Assembly: GCA_031002005.1 (NCBI GenBank)
Contig: CM061918.1
Span: 63,770,531-63,834,530 of the forward strand
DNA from: Vandiemenella viatica
Taxonomy: Eukaryota; Arthropoda; Insecta; Orthoptera; Morabidae
Direction: 5' to 3'
Length of the DNA stretch: 64,000 bases
Shown here: positions 1 through 11,565 of the stretch, piece after piece
Position numbering within the stretch: position 1 is the stretch's first letter
Layout: each line of letters opens with the position of its first letter
Made by a program: the position numbers and the translations under genes
The notes under the pieces: generated by a model
Databases searched by the model: none
The model's input: only the letters and a program-made list of their open reading frames with translations
Told to the model about the DNA's origin: nothing

Positions 1-44
1 AATGCACAAGTAACACTGCCATACAATGCATCCACCTACATTTC

Positions 45-640
45 TGGGGCAGCCACAATCTGATGATGAATTATTGTAGAACTCGACGAAACAAATCGAA
101 AATAAAGATTTTTTTTTTATATCTCACTTTGTTTTCGAGATGTAACATGTTGAAAATCAGGTATAGGTAAAGTTCCTTACGCTTTTGGTGACGTTTCTTC
201 TGGTCCAGGCCGTATTTCAATCTAACAACCACTAGGAAGAAAATAAAACACCTATAGTGCATTTCTACCGTGTTAGTGATTTTAGTGAATTAAGAGATTT
301 TTTTTTGTTGGTCCAGGCCGGATCTCACCCTAACCTCATCACTTTTGATATACAATATCTCGAGTACTAAGCCAGATATCAAAAAAATGTATTCTTTATT
401 TTCGATTTGTCTTGTCAAGTTAAAAACGAATTCATCATTAAGTTTTGCAATGGCGAAATGTTTCTTCTGGGCCAGGCCGCATTTCAACCTAACCACGTCA
501 GTTTTGAGGTACAATATCTCTAGAACTGAGCGAGATATCAAAAAATGTTATTCTTTACTTTCAATTTGTCTCGTAGAGTTACATAAGTATCCATCATCAA
601 ATTGCGGCGCCACGGTTATCGTAGAATGACCATTTCTAGA
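45..640 (-). repeat. Dispersed array repeat, copy 1
   Basis: Several imperfect tandem units carry the same landmarks: a TCTCGAGATAT-like block, a 'GGCCTGGACCAGAA' block, and AT-rich text ending in a GACGAGACAAATCG-like block followed by AATAAAGAA. The same units recur near 0.8-1.1, 13.5-14.1, 22.4-22.8 and 24.5-25.1 kb. Short open frames here come from the repeat and are not genes. The right edge, near a GCGGCGCCACGG block, resembles the edges of the other copies. I do not recognise the family. Confidence 0.7.
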
Positions 641-724
641 GATTTTCCTTCGGTTCTATATATTTAGTGGCTTTCTTCTCACTTTTCCTGATCAACAGGA
701 CATTTTTCCAAGGTTCGCCTTTAT

Positions 725-1260
725 AATAATAATTGATAAAGTTCCGATGGAGCGCAGGCTCCGGTGGAAACCTCCTCGCACACCCGTGATTCTCCTTTCC
801 TCTTCCTACCTACAACAACCATGGCACCGCAATTTGAACTTGACGAGACAAATTGAAAGTAAAGAAAAAAAATATTTCGATATCTCGCTTAGTTCTCTAG
901 ATATTGTATCTCAAACTTGAGGAGGGTAGGGTGAGATCCGGTCTGAACCAGAGGGGAAAAAAACAACCCAAAATCACTATATCTACACCGTGGAAATGCT
1001 TTATAGGTGTTTTATTTTGTTCCTAGTGTTTTATTTTGTTCCTAGTGGTTGTTGTTAGGTTTAAATACGGCGTGGACCAAAAGAAACGTTGTCAGAAGTA
1101 AAAAGAACTATACCTTTCAGTGTTTTTGATAAATTATTCATCATTTCTCTTGGTAATTTATTCCAATCCTTTACAACCTTTCATAAGAAAATTTTCTCAT
1201 ACCCTTATGCCTGAAATCAAGTGCCAGCTTGTGGTCATGCTCAAGGTTAGCTTTTATTGA
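725..1260 (-). mobile_element. 5'-truncated LINE 3' end, interrupted
   Basis: Read on the minus strand, the right part matches the C-terminal tail seen in six other copies in this window (a DWN-LP-E-MMN-LPKTLKEFK-like motif). The left part holds the conserved non-coding 3' end (GGAGCGCAGGCTCCGGTGG). Between them, about 815-1108 is array repeat absent from the other copies, so the LINE looks interrupted. This belongs with CR1/Jockey-type non-LTR retrotransposons by its tail; the clade is uncertain. Confidence 0.6.
815..1108 (+). repeat. Array repeat inserted in LINE tail, copy 2
   Basis: It carries the same unit landmarks as copy 1 (GACGAGACAAATTG, TCTCTAGATATTG, GGTCTGAACCAGA). Flanking text continues the LINE 3' end on both sides, replacing about 35 bases found in the 3.0-3.2 kb LINE copy. 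This suggests the array repeat can move or be carried by a mobile element. Confidence 0.55.
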
Positions 1261-2359
1261 CCCATAACCGAAATATCTACCGATCAGATTGACAAACGTA
1301 ATTTCTTAGTGCAGATAGAGTATGAAGATAGACGTATTTATTTTTAATTTACATTGTTTCCATGAACACATAATACAAACATCGCGACTTCAGCCGTATG
1401 TAAGTGGTTCCACCCTTCTCACGATCTGTAATTCCACTAACAAATGTTTATCACAAACTAAGAAAGAATAATTTTATAATTTCAAATCATGTCATATAGG
1501 CCTACTTGTAGAGTCATGTATTTTTGGATTAAAATAAGATCTTACGTTCTTCAGTTGCATATGATTCTCACCACTAAAAGAAATTTTAAAGACACTCCGA
1601 TTTTTAATGTCACACACCAAAATTTAAAAATGTACACGGATAAATCTGAAAATAACCTTTTTGACCATATTAGCAATGAAGCCGGCCAGTTTCAAGGAGT
1701 AAGTAATTCGGTATCTACTGAATAAACCTACAAACCAAGGTAAAAACGTAAATAAGAGAGTGGAGTGAATTTTAGTGAATAGGCAAATATTTAATACTTT
1801 TGAAAAGTTGTTACGTTATAGTCTTAAAAAGTTAATAACAAATATTACAGCCACTATTTTATCACTTATATAGAAACGCAATGAATGGTGACACTACATC
1901 AAAATAATCAGTGAGTAAAACTTGGTTTCCCAAGTCACAGGTACTAAACAAATCTACCCTCTCAACATACAGGCAGTGATTTCATTATGAATACTAAGCT
2001 AGCATCCAAAATGAAAGGAAAAATCAAGTGAGTGGATAACTTCAAATATTAACATCTCTAAGGACGAACGAGCAAGTTGGAAATGCCATATCAACCATGT
2101 TCACCTAGAACAAAAGGTCAAGATACATCGACGGCTAGTTCTGTGACCCTTTTACGATGAGCATGAAAGTTTTGATTGACAGTTTAGAAATCTAAGAAAA
2201 TAAGATCTTGGGGAAAAAAAAAAATATTTGGCCCTGTCAAAGAAAATGCCAGATAAAGAAGATACTTCACCAGGCTGACTGTATGGTCTATTCAAGACCT
2301 AAGGTCAAATAAATAAATAAAATACCACAATAATGACAACATAGAATTATTCACATGCA
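1261..2359. other. No gene recognised
   Basis: AT-rich sequence with only short open frames, the longest about 78 codons from 1489. I saw no motif, splice pair or repeat landmark that I can support. Confidence 0.5.
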
Positions 2360-2570
2360 TGGAATAGATTACAGACAAGATTCAGAAAAGAAGAATTGCC
2401 TTTTATGGTCTCATGGATCGAATGCGCTCAGAAAGACTGATCAACTAAATCTTTCGTCATTTGCTGGTCAGTAAAAGGAAAGAGGCCTAGTTCACTGAGA
2501 TGGAAAGAGGTTTGTGGGAAATGAAAACCACATGCGAAGCTATCTTAAGAACGTGAGTCTGGCAAGAAAG
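2360..2570 (+). mobile_element. LINE C-terminal fragment (RTE/Jockey-like tail)
   Basis: Conceptual translation gives a tail of the type KIQKRRIAFYGLMDRM followed by RLINQIFRHL and an E-E-L/M-like end. This pattern is common at the C-terminus of arthropod LINE polyproteins (K-RR-FYGH-RM-RLT-IF). No reverse transcriptase core is present upstream. It is a short decayed fragment and the clade is unsure. Confidence 0.45.
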
Positions 2571-2599
2571 AGAGTGAGAAAAAAAATCATATATATTAT

Positions 2600-4290
2600 T
2601 TCTATAAGGTATTTTTTTGTCACAAGCCTGTATCTTCCTTCATAATTAACCGAAATCAATGAATGAGGTGTCATTTTAAAGTTTATGGTCTTCACTTTGG
2701 TCACATCATATTTTAAGAGATGAAGTTTTCGGCATTCGACCCTTAAATGGCGAAAATGTCAATATTTCTAAAATGCTGTTTTCTGTGTTATGAGTCACTT
2801 ATCTCCCTGGATACCTATCTGAAATCATTTAATGAAGTATCATTTTAAAGATTAAGATCTCCGATTTAGTAACGTCATATATTAAGACAGAAATTTTTCG
2901 GAATTCTACCCTTATAGGGCAAAAGTAACGATATTTTTGCAATTCGTTATTGTGTCACGAGCGATTTATCTCCGTTAATATCTAACCGATATAGATAAAT
3001 GAGATATCATATTCAATTTAATTTAATTTAATTGCAATGGAGCACAGGCTCCGGTGGCAATATCCCTACACACCCATCTTTCCCCTATCCTGCACCCACC
3101 TACATTTGCCCTCTACAAATTTTATCTTTAAATTCCTTCAAAGTTTTCGGTAAATTATTCATCATTTCTCATGGTAACTCATTCCAATCCCTGACACCCT
3201 TACCTAAAAAAGAGAATCTTCCCACTAAAAACTAAAGTCTCCACCGTGGTAACATTATATTTTAAGAAAATAATTTTCGTAATTCGACTCTTAAAGGGCA
3301 AAAATGTCAATTTTTCTAAAATGTGCTTTTTGTATCTCGAGCCATTTATCTCCCTGGATATCTAACAAAAATCGATAAAAAATGTTGGATTATGAGGAGT
3401 AATGTCTCAGCTTTGTCACATCATATTTAAGAAAGAATATTTTTTAAAATCAACCCTTAAAGGGAAAAAGTATAAATTTTTGTATAACGCATTTTTGTGT
3501 CGCGAGCGATTTATCTCCCTTGACATTTAACCGATATAGATAAATGAGGTATTATATTAAAGAATAAGGTCTCCGCCGTGGTAAAATTATATTTTAAGAA
3601 AGGAATTTTTCGTAGTCCAACCCTTAATGCTCAAAAATGATAATTTTTCTAAAATGCGTTTTTTGTATCTCGAGCCAATTATCTCCCTGGATATCTAACC
3701 AAAATCGATAAATGAAGTAGGATTATAAGGAGTAATGTCTCAGCTTTGTGAAATCATATTTTAAGAAAGAATGTTTTTAGAATTCAACCCTTAAAGGGAA
3801 AATATAAATTTTTCTATAACGCATTTTTGTGTCACGAGCGATTTATCTCACTTGATATCTAACCAATATAGATAAATGAGATATCATATTAAAGACTAAG
3901 GTCTCCACCGTGGTAACATTATATTTTAAGAACGGAAATTTTCGTAATTCAATCCTTAAAGAGCAAAAATGTCAATTTTCCTAAAATGCGTTTTTTTGTG
4001 TCTCGAGCCACTTATCTCCTTGGATATCTATACAAAATAGATAAATCAAATAAGATTATGAGGAATAATGTCTCAGCTTTGGTGACATCATATTTTAAAA
4101 AGAAGTTATAGGAATTTAACCCTTAAAGGGAAAAACTATAAAGGGTTCTACAACGCATTTTGGGGTCATGAGCTATTTATCTGCGTATCTTGTGTTTCGA
4201 GCCATTTACTCCCTGGATTTCTAACCAAAATCAATAAATGAAGCAGTAGTATGAAGAGTAATGACTCAGCTTTGGTGACATCATATTCAA
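2600..4290. repeat. Satellite, ~165-bp monomer, dimeric pattern
   Basis: The ATCTCC landmark recurs near 2801, 2968, 3349, 3513, 3681, 3845, 4014 and 4180. Spacing is 164-169 bases once a LINE insert at 3012-3229 is removed. Neighbouring monomers alternate between two types: one with TCTCGAGCCA and CCAAAATCGATAAATGAAG, the other with CACGAGCGATTTATCTC and GATATAGATAAATGAG. This gives a dimeric higher-order unit near 330 bases. The array degrades at the right end, where a shortened unit is fused. Confidence 0.85.
3012..3229 (-). mobile_element. 5'-truncated LINE inserted in satellite
   Basis: It begins with an (AATTT)-type tail and GGAGCACAGGCTCCGGTGG, and its minus-strand translation gives the shared C-terminus (DWNEL then MMNNLPKTLKEFK). 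Both junctions fall inside one satellite monomer, between ATCATATT and AACTAAAGTCTCC. The satellite text continues across it. Confidence 0.75.
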
Positions 4291-5811
4291 CCCCACTATT
4301 CACTGCATTTTATTCGTGAAATTTTCGCACGGTTCGTCTAGTTGTAATAAAAAACACTAGGGTTTCCCAGAAAAGACGAATCCAAGAACAGGCAAGTTAT
4401 GGAATAAAGCACGGTAGACAAAACTACATAAACAAATGTGTTACTACTTGGCTAAATTTAAAGTCCAAGGTGAAAGAAGAAAGTTTAAACAATTAAATAA
4501 TATGATCTATAGCTAGACAAAACGATTTTTAAAAAATGCGCAAGGAATAAATATACTATAGGTTGCATACTTGCACCAGATATGCTACTTAATGCTACTT
4601 AAATCATTAAATAAAATTGTTTCTTCTCTGTTTTTTTCTTTTAAGGAGCATTTTATTTTAGGCCATAAAATTATGTAAAATGTATAAAATGAAGATTAAA
4701 AACAGACAGTTCATTTATTAAAACTACAAGACATAGAAAAACATGAGATACATATAATATTACTCCCATTTCAGAAATTGTGTCACAATCAGACACGAAG
4801 TATTCCACAATAGGCTAGTCAATGTCATAAATGAAAAATAATTTGAAAATATAATCAGACTGTTCTTTCTAATGGCCTTTGCAAATGGTATAGTTAAAGG
4901 GATCATTCAAGAGCAGGCCTAGCGTAGAATCAAAATTACCCAGTTTTCAAATATTTTTGTGTTAATTTAAATTATTATTTTGATGCTAAATAGATGATTT
5001 AGTTATTATGTAACTAATGTTCTGGTCCAGGTGGCTTCAAAACTATTCCTTACATTTTAAGATGAAAGTAGCACGAATTTTATTTCTTTATACATGCTGT
5101 TGGTTTGATATCCCTGTCATCTAATTATTAGAGGAAAGTGGCCAAAGCTGAATCATGAATGCAATATCAGACTCCTCATTTCGCTTCCCACATACTAGTG
5201 GCATACATTTGAACATGTGGAAATCAAAAGAAATAATGTGTTCTGAACTTGGCAGTACTGGGCAAAGACAAGTATTCTGGCAGTTCCGCCATTAATGCTT
5301 TCCATATAATTGAAAGTTTCTTCAAAGTCCACCTTCCATATATTACAAAACAAATGTACTTTATCGAATTATTTTTCTCGAGTTCTTGTAGTGCCACCTT
5401 GTTTCATCACTTACAAACAAGTCTTAAGCAGAATCAAAATGAACACCACATTGGCATAAGCAAACACCAATAATCATCCGGACATTGTAGAACCAACACT
5501 CGCTGACATACAAGATCTGTGGCAGAAGTATCCGACCTTCGTTCATATGTTTGCTCTTGACAATTTAGCCCCATATGCCTTGGTATGAGTGTCAACAGTA
5601 AAGCTTCACGAACTGTCTAGAAGCCACAGTTGTAGCAAGGACACCTCAGTTCTCGTGCAGCGTGCGCTTATTTACAAAGTGTTTTGTACCTTCGTCTCAT
5701 TTTGCTATCGTAAAAAATGATGGAAAGAAAGGAGCATCGAATTTGCATTAAATTTTGCTTTAAACTCGTAAGAGTTTTGCAGAGACAAATTAAAAACGAA
5801 TGTCATACTTG
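4291..5811. other. No gene recognised
   Basis: AT-rich. An isolated TTCTGGTCCAGG block near 5020 recalls the array repeat. The stretch 5230-5700 has longer minus-strand open text broken by stops, perhaps an old coding remnant, but I cannot assign it. Confidence 0.4.
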
Positions 5812-6035
5812 TACAATCTTGGTTCTCCGGGTGGAGCCGTGTCGATTTATTAAAACCTAAAGCTTCTGCCATCGTTCTGTCGCATTCATCAGAGGACTGC
5901 TATGTCAGTTGCCGCTATAGCACGCGTGCTAACCGTCGGCGGTGACGTCACCACGCTCAGTGTAGGAGGAAGGATGGGTTCGTTCGTCTTAAATTTTCCT
6001 GAGCAGGTATGACCAAATATGGTCAAGTTGCAAAC
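5812..6035 (-). repeat. PLE1 3' end, left pseudo-LTR copy
   Basis: This closely resembles 8290-8521 in the same orientation. Shared blocks include GTCGATTTATTAAAACCTAA, the TTCATCAGAGG block, GGTGACGTCACC and GGATGGGTTCGTT. Direct repeats flanking a reverse transcriptase of this type are the pseudo-LTR arrangement known for Penelope-like elements. The hammerhead-like core in the right copy is degraded here: GAAG replaces GAAA and helix II is broken. Confidence 0.7.
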
Positions 6036-8240
6036 CGCTGTCGGAATTCATGATGTTCAGCTGTTTTTTATATTTCTAACGCTTCTCTTATACGCCTAGG
6101 CCACCGTCTGCTCTCAATGGCAATAACACTGGTTTTATCAAATAAAATTGAATGGCCACTATCGGCTGGATGTAGGACCACAGCGGACTTGCTTGAGTCG
6201 TTATTTTTCTAAAGACTCTCCTTAACGGTGCGTCCAGTTTCCCCAACATGCGCAACTACAAGGAATTTCATACACTCCTAGTGTTTGCAAATGTTCTCTC
6301 TTATCTTTAACGCTGGTCAGGATGCTGAATAATTTCCTAGGGGCCTTGTATATGGTACAGATGTTCTTCTTTTTAAGCAACCGACCAATCTTATCTGACA
6401 CTCCTTGGATGTATGGCAGGACGGCGACTGCATTGTCAGGTGGTTTGTTGTTCTCCGCCGATGATGCTGCAGTGCGAGACAAGTGGAGTGGTCAAGGCTT
6501 TATTACAAGCTATAGTCATTGGCTAGAAATATCTCCTTTAAAATTCTCTTTACAGCGGCCATATTCGCTTCATCACATACCACGGATGCGTGGAGAGTGA
6601 CTGTTTTAAAAAGTCCACTTTTGAACGCTGGATAATAGTGAGAGTCAGCATGGAGGTACCAATTAGTATGCGATGGTTTTTGGTATACTCGGTGGCCCAA
6701 GGAGCCATCATCATTTCTTGTAACTAATACATCCAGGAAAGGGAGCTGGTTGACAATTTCAATCTCCATAGTAAACTTAATCTTATCATGGGCTCTGTTT
6801 AAACGATCGAAGAAGACATGAAGCGACTCTATTCCATGGGGCCAGACGACAAATGTGTCATCCACAAACCTCAGCCCCAGCGACGGTTTCAAGGAGGCGT
6901 TATGGATAACTTCAGCTTCGAAAGCTTTCATAAATAAGTCGGCGGCTACTGGAGACAGTGGGCTTCCGATGGTGGCTCCTTCCTTCTGTTGGTAAAAGTG
7001 GTTCTTGCACTGAAAGAAGGTCGTTTTCAGGCAGAACTCAGTAAGTGAATCCCATTCTAGTGGCAAATTGAGTGATTCTAATCGCTCTCTAATTATATTA
7101 ATCACCTCGCCTACTGGCACATTGGTAAAAAGCGACGTGACGTCGAAGCTGACAAGAATTTAATTTTCTCCTAGTCGTCTGTTCCTGATGCTTTCAATGA
7201 AGTGGGTGGAATTTTTGATGGTGGAGGAAGAGTTCCTCAAAATCTTCAAATTTCTGCTAAATATCTGGCCAGTGGATTTATAGGCGCTCGAAGAGTGCTG
7301 GCGATAGTTCTCAGAGGTACACCATCTTTGTGGATTTTTGGAAGGCCGTAAATTATGCGAGGGAGATTGTTGAAAGTAGTTAATTTTCTCTTAGCCTCAG
7401 GTTCAACTGAGGTTGCTTCGCGAATTTTGGTAGCTACGAAGCGTCTAATCTTTTCTAGAGGTTTGATTTTTAACTTCTCATATGTCTTGTCCCGTAACAG
7501 TGTCTCCGCCTTTCGATGGTATTCGTCAGAATACATGACAACAGAAGCGTTGCCTTTGCAGCAGATAAAATAGCTGCATCTTCCCTCTGTTTCAATTGAC
7601 GCAGGGCAATACATTCTTATCGAGTGAGATCCGGTGCAGATGGCCTTGCACTTGATAAAATCTTCGCCGTGGCCCTTCGGCTATCGTGAGCATTGTCAGC
7701 TGTTAAGCACGAAACAGAAGACCCCACTGCAGAAATTACCTCGTCCGTCGGTATTTTGGCCGATGTTATAGCGAAGTTAAGTCCTCTAGCGAGAACTAAA
7801 CTAGTAACGGCGTCCAATGCTTCCTTAGTGAGGTTGACCACTCACCGCTCCGACATGTTTGCTTGCTCCTAGGGATGCTGCTAATCTACTAATTTCGAAA
7901 ACTTCACGTTTTTTCGTCTTCCTCCTTTTTTACAAAAACGTCGTAAGCTTGATTCCACTACAGTTGTTCTAGTTTGGTTCAGTCACTGGCGCCTATCACG
8001 TTGCTAAGGAATAAGTGCAGGATGAAGATTCATACTTTCAATGCTTCTAATTGTCTTCGCGTTTCGTGGATTCGTTCACAGAGCTCCTCTTCAGGATGCG
8101 GCGGGCTGTAGGCGTCTGCACAAGATGCCTGATCATGACAAATCCTGGAAGGACATCTTTATCACGGCGCCTATAAAGAAAGGCTAGATGGCTAAGCCTC
8201 ATGTTACTCTTCTGTCGCAGTGATCCAAACAAACTGTCTG
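6036..8240 (-). pseudogene. Penelope-like RT/GIY-YIG polyprotein (PLE1), decayed
   Basis: Read right to left: an N-terminal block at 8232-8047 (RHLVQTPTARRILKR); a linker at 7841-7617; the RT start at 7614-7246 with YGLPKIHKDGVPLR; then FDVTSLFTNVP near 7130; GSPLSPVAADLFMKAFE; the catalytic block FVDDTFVVWPHG near 6870-6830; and PFLDVLVTR. The endonuclease follows at 6482-6060 with GVYEIPCSC, VGETGRTVKE, SGHS and RRWPRRIREALEI. That order (RT then GIY-YIG) is diagnostic of Penelope-like retroelements, which use the RT to copy RNA and the nuclease to open target DNA. Damage: an in-frame stop just before FDVTSLF, a short deletion and frameshift inside the GIY motif near 6240, a stop near 6200, and frame changes near 8047 and 7850. 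It cannot be active. Confidence 0.9.
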
Positions 8241-8289
8241 GTTGACTTAAAAATATTCGACCTGTAGAGATTTATCAAATAATTGCGAA

Positions 8290-8521
8290 AGCTTCCGCGG
8301 TTACTATATGTATTATCTTAGTTCTCCAGATGGAGCCGCGTCGATTTATTAAAACCTAACGTTTCTGCCATCGTGCTGTGGCTTTCATCAGAGGTCTGCT
8401 ATCGCCTTATATAGTAGCAGGAAGAAAGCGCGCACGCTAACCGTCGGTGGTGACGTCACCGCTTCCCTGTAGGTGGTAGGATGGGTTCGTTTGTCTTGGG
8501 TTTTCCTGATAACGTATGACC
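8290..8521 (-). repeat. PLE1 right pseudo-LTR copy, part 1
   Basis: Direct repeat of 5812-6035, lying upstream of the PLE1 coding region. It stops abruptly after ATGACCAAA at about 8521, and the matching sequence resumes at about 11566 with ATGATCAAGTTGCAAACC, as in the uninterrupted left copy near 6018. The upstream repeat is therefore split by a 3-kb insertion. Confidence 0.75.
8361..8391 (-). ncRNA. Hammerhead-ribozyme-like core in PLE1 repeat
   Basis: On the minus strand CTGATGA is followed by a short hairpin (GCCA ... TGGC) and then GAAAC. This is the order CUGANGA, helix II, GAAA of the hammerhead core, and hammerheads are known in Penelope pseudo-LTRs. Extra unpaired bases flank helix II and helices I and III are not convincing by eye, so it may be vestigial. 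Confidence 0.45.
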
Positions 8522-8582
8522 AAACTAGCTGTTACCCGCTACTTCGTCCGCGTTGAAGAGTGTTTTAATATAAGATTTTCTT

Positions 8583-8880
8583 GAGAGGTCTGGTTGCTCA
8601 GTGGTTAGGGCGTCCAACTGGAGAAGGAAAAGTCCCCAGCTTGAATCCCAGTCTCGGCGAGGATTTTCAAAGGCCCTTAGCTCGACCTTCACCTCTGGTA
8701 TAGGTTGTGTGATGTGAATTTCGCCAGAATGCTCACTTGGTTCTGATTCCGTGTTGAACTGTGGGTACTCTATGTCCGGTAGGATTACTGGGTTACGTTA
8801 AGCGGCTACGAAAGAGGCTGGTTGCGGAGATGTAAAAAAGCCTTGTCACCAGGTCAATACGACCATACAATTTATTTTAG
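8583..8880 (+). mobile_element. tRNA-derived SINE, family 2
   Basis: The A-box-like TGGTTGCTCAGTGG lies at about 8591-8604 and the B-box-like AGCTTGAATCCC at about 8639-8650, spaced as in a tRNA head. A unique body of about 220 bases follows. The tRNA-like part is not a foldable tRNA gene by eye. Its body differs from the other SINE family in this window. Confidence 0.6.
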
Positions 8881-9399
8881 AGCTATTTTTATTAGTAATA
8901 GTAGTAATAATTGTTGCAATAAAATAACAAAAATTTATTCATGTTCCACAACTACTTCATTGAATTTTTAAAACAATAAAAATATTCTGTTTGTTAGGAG
9001 TATTTTCAGTTTAATGTATCGGTATATACAATACTGAGGATTATTCTCCTTGGTTTTTGCTATTTTCGTAGCCCTAGTTTCCTTACATTTCTTTGAAAGA
9101 TTTGAATTTTGTTTAGCCGGCATCTCTTGTAATTACTAATTTCAAGTCTCGCGAATAAAAATTAACACAGTTTTAATTATTGGAAGCTCAAAACGTCAAA
9201 ATACTAGCAATACATTGATGGAATCGACTAATTATCAACAACAACAAAATACTAACATCCAAACAGCAAATAAATACTTAAGTGGCGCAAGGACGTTCAT
9301 TTCCGTCAAAAAATTGCGATACTAAAAATGAATATTTTGATTTGCACTGAAAGTCTGAAAAAAAGATAACTTAATTTACTCTTTGAAAATTGATTTTGT

Positions 9400-9665
9400 T
9401 TTGACGATATATTGGCTTCATCAATTAATTCTGCTTTAAAACAAATTTACATATTACAGTAGTAATTGATTCTTTTATTCATAATGATCAGTGGTAATAT
9501 TGGTTTCTCTATCTGTGGAAACAGTTGAATTGCCTGTAGAGTGTAGACCAGTTTCCTATAGTTCGTTCGTTTCGATCCATTAATTCTGCGCTAAAATATA
9601 AATTTCAATGTAATACATTCATTCTACATATTTGTTTTCTCAATCTGCCAACAGAATTGAATGTC
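9400..9665. repeat. Two diverged ~170-bp tandem units
   Basis: ATTAATTCTGC followed later by TTTCTCTATCTGTGGAAAC (first unit) is repeated as ATTAATTCTGC and TTTTCTCAATCTGCCAAC. They are diverged and no coding is seen. Confidence 0.45.
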
Positions 9666-11394
9666 TACCAAGAAATTACCACTCCGCTTTTCTGCCACTC
9701 CACTATCTGAACAAAAAATGTATAACTTTCAAAAACTTACTTCGGGTGACGCCGCGTGTTCTGCAAAACCATCTAAGCTTATTATAAATCTTTTGATACA
9801 ATATCGGTGCAAAGCAATACATGACGTCACTAAAATGGCGCTCATGAAATAACTAATAATGTTTCAGTTAATCTGGCCCAGGCTGCACAATTCTTCTAAT
9901 ATTACAGCTAGAAAATCAAAGCTTCTGTCACTCACGCATTAATACATTCACTATTGCATGTTAGTGACGTTATGAATGGCAAAATAAACTTGACTCATTT
10001 CAGGTCGCGATAGTAAATGAAGCCGAATAACGACGCCGGCAATGTGGCGCAGAAAATTAAATACTGAATACATCTGAAACTACATTCAGCCGCATCAACT
10101 TTGTCGTCAGCATGATAACTGTTATTGAAGTAATGTAATTAAAAAATTTGTACTAAAATCATGGTAACTTACAGTGTTCAGTGGTAAGTCCATAATTCTC
10201 TGCAACTCTAAGACAACTTTCGTTAATATTGCTGGTCAAGTTAACATCTCGATAAAGTGACTGTTACTGCTCGTGATTTAGTGAGGTGTATAATTTCATT
10301 CAATATGTTGAGGTGTGTTCGTATAGTTTGACTTTGTAGCGGCAATATTAACAGAGATAGTGCTGAAATGATGCCTGGACCAGATTTATTTTTGTTACAG
10401 CATAAGGCAGACGGAACTTGCTTTCATATGCTCCTTGTAAATTGTGTATTGTGTTGTAAACGACTTCCACTGTCACTTCTTGAAACAATAAGTTTCTACA
10501 TTAGCCCATTGAATATATTCGTTTTAAGTGTAGCATTCGATAGATATTTGCAGAATATTGAACAGTAAGTAAAAAGCAGTTTCGTGAATCATAGTCTCTA
10601 TTATTTGTACAAAAATTATAAACAAAAAATAAAAAGGGTTAGTTAAGTTTTAAATTTCGGCAAAAATAATTTGTAATACAGAGACTGTAGGTTCAAGTTT
10701 ACGTCGCGATACACATCAATAACTCAAGATAAAATTATTGTATCAATGCGCCTGTGATTGAGGCTTTGATTGTTTAGCGACAATATTAACGGAGATTGTG
10801 GTTAGATTGAAACTCTGCCTGGACCAGAATGAAAACAAAACCTTCTTGTCACAGCAAAAGGCAAGAGGAATTTAGTTATCAGTTATTTAAGAAACTTTAA
10901 TAAGCTCTACGTCACGGTGTGACGTGATGTATCGCGACGTAAACTACTCCCAGACTGTATAGTAACGAAAAAGAAACTACGACATTTTGCACTGTTAGTG
11001 AACCGACTTTCGTGCTGGTATACTCATAGCATTTCACGTTGTTTTTTTTTTTTTTCAATTATTGTGTATTATTTGATATGTCATACTATTTTATGTACGC
11101 AAATGAAAACATCTCCTTGCGAACTTGACAAAAAGTACCTACCTTTTTTTTAAATTTAAGGTTAAGTACAGATTTATATTTCCTGCTTCCAAACTATTAT
11201 TTGTCAAGTGCGTCGGTTTTATGGCTTTTAAACTAAACACAAACTTGCATATCTAAGAAGGTTTTTGCTTTTATTTCTGAAAAGTAGTGTTTGCGATTTA
11301 CGTAAAAAGCAAAGAGTAAACGTGGCACGGCTATCTACAAAGTAGGAAACTCTTTGCTGTTTCAGAATTGATATTAATGGTAATTTCTAAAAGA
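9666..11394. repeat. AT-rich repeat body with array-repeat relatives
   Basis: No gene is recognised. Segments at about 10330-10410 and 10780-10860 share GCGRCAATATTAAC then GCCTGGACCAGA with each other and with the end of the repeat near 25.0-25.3 kb. CGTCGCGATACACAT-like text near 10700 and 10930 also matches 25.1 kb. The stretch therefore seems to be an expanded relative of the dispersed array repeat. Confidence 0.45.
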
Positions 11395-11565
11395 TCTATG
11401 CGTTTTGTGGGATAAAATCTATCCTATGTCACTTCGCACGCAATTAAATGACTTCATGCCAAATTTCATTTAAATATGTTGAGTTATTAAGGTGTTATTG
11501 ATTCCAGAAGTACATCCAAACACACATCAGAACTTTCTCGTTTTCTCATTTATAGATATATAGAT

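Larger units (their letters stand above)
8522..11565 (+). mobile_element. 3-kb composite insertion in PLE1 repeat
   Basis: The left edge begins CTAGCTGTTACCCGC then ACTTCGTCCGCG. The right edge, about 11395-11562, carries ATCCTATGTCAC, CATGCCAAATTTCAT and a TTTATAGATATATAG end. These are the two ends of a widespread arthropod SINE/RTE-type repeat as I know it. Between them are a tRNA-derived SINE at 8583-8880 and about 2.5 kb of other AT-rich repeat. I could not define a clean target duplication. Confidence 0.5.

Noticed and set aside
71..629. Overlapping open frames of 60-95 codons on both strands
   Set aside because: They follow the tandem units of the array repeat, repeat each other and have no domain or start context.
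2600..4290. CRISPR-like regular repeats
   Set aside because: Monomers of ~165 bases abut without spacers in a eukaryotic context. This is a satellite.
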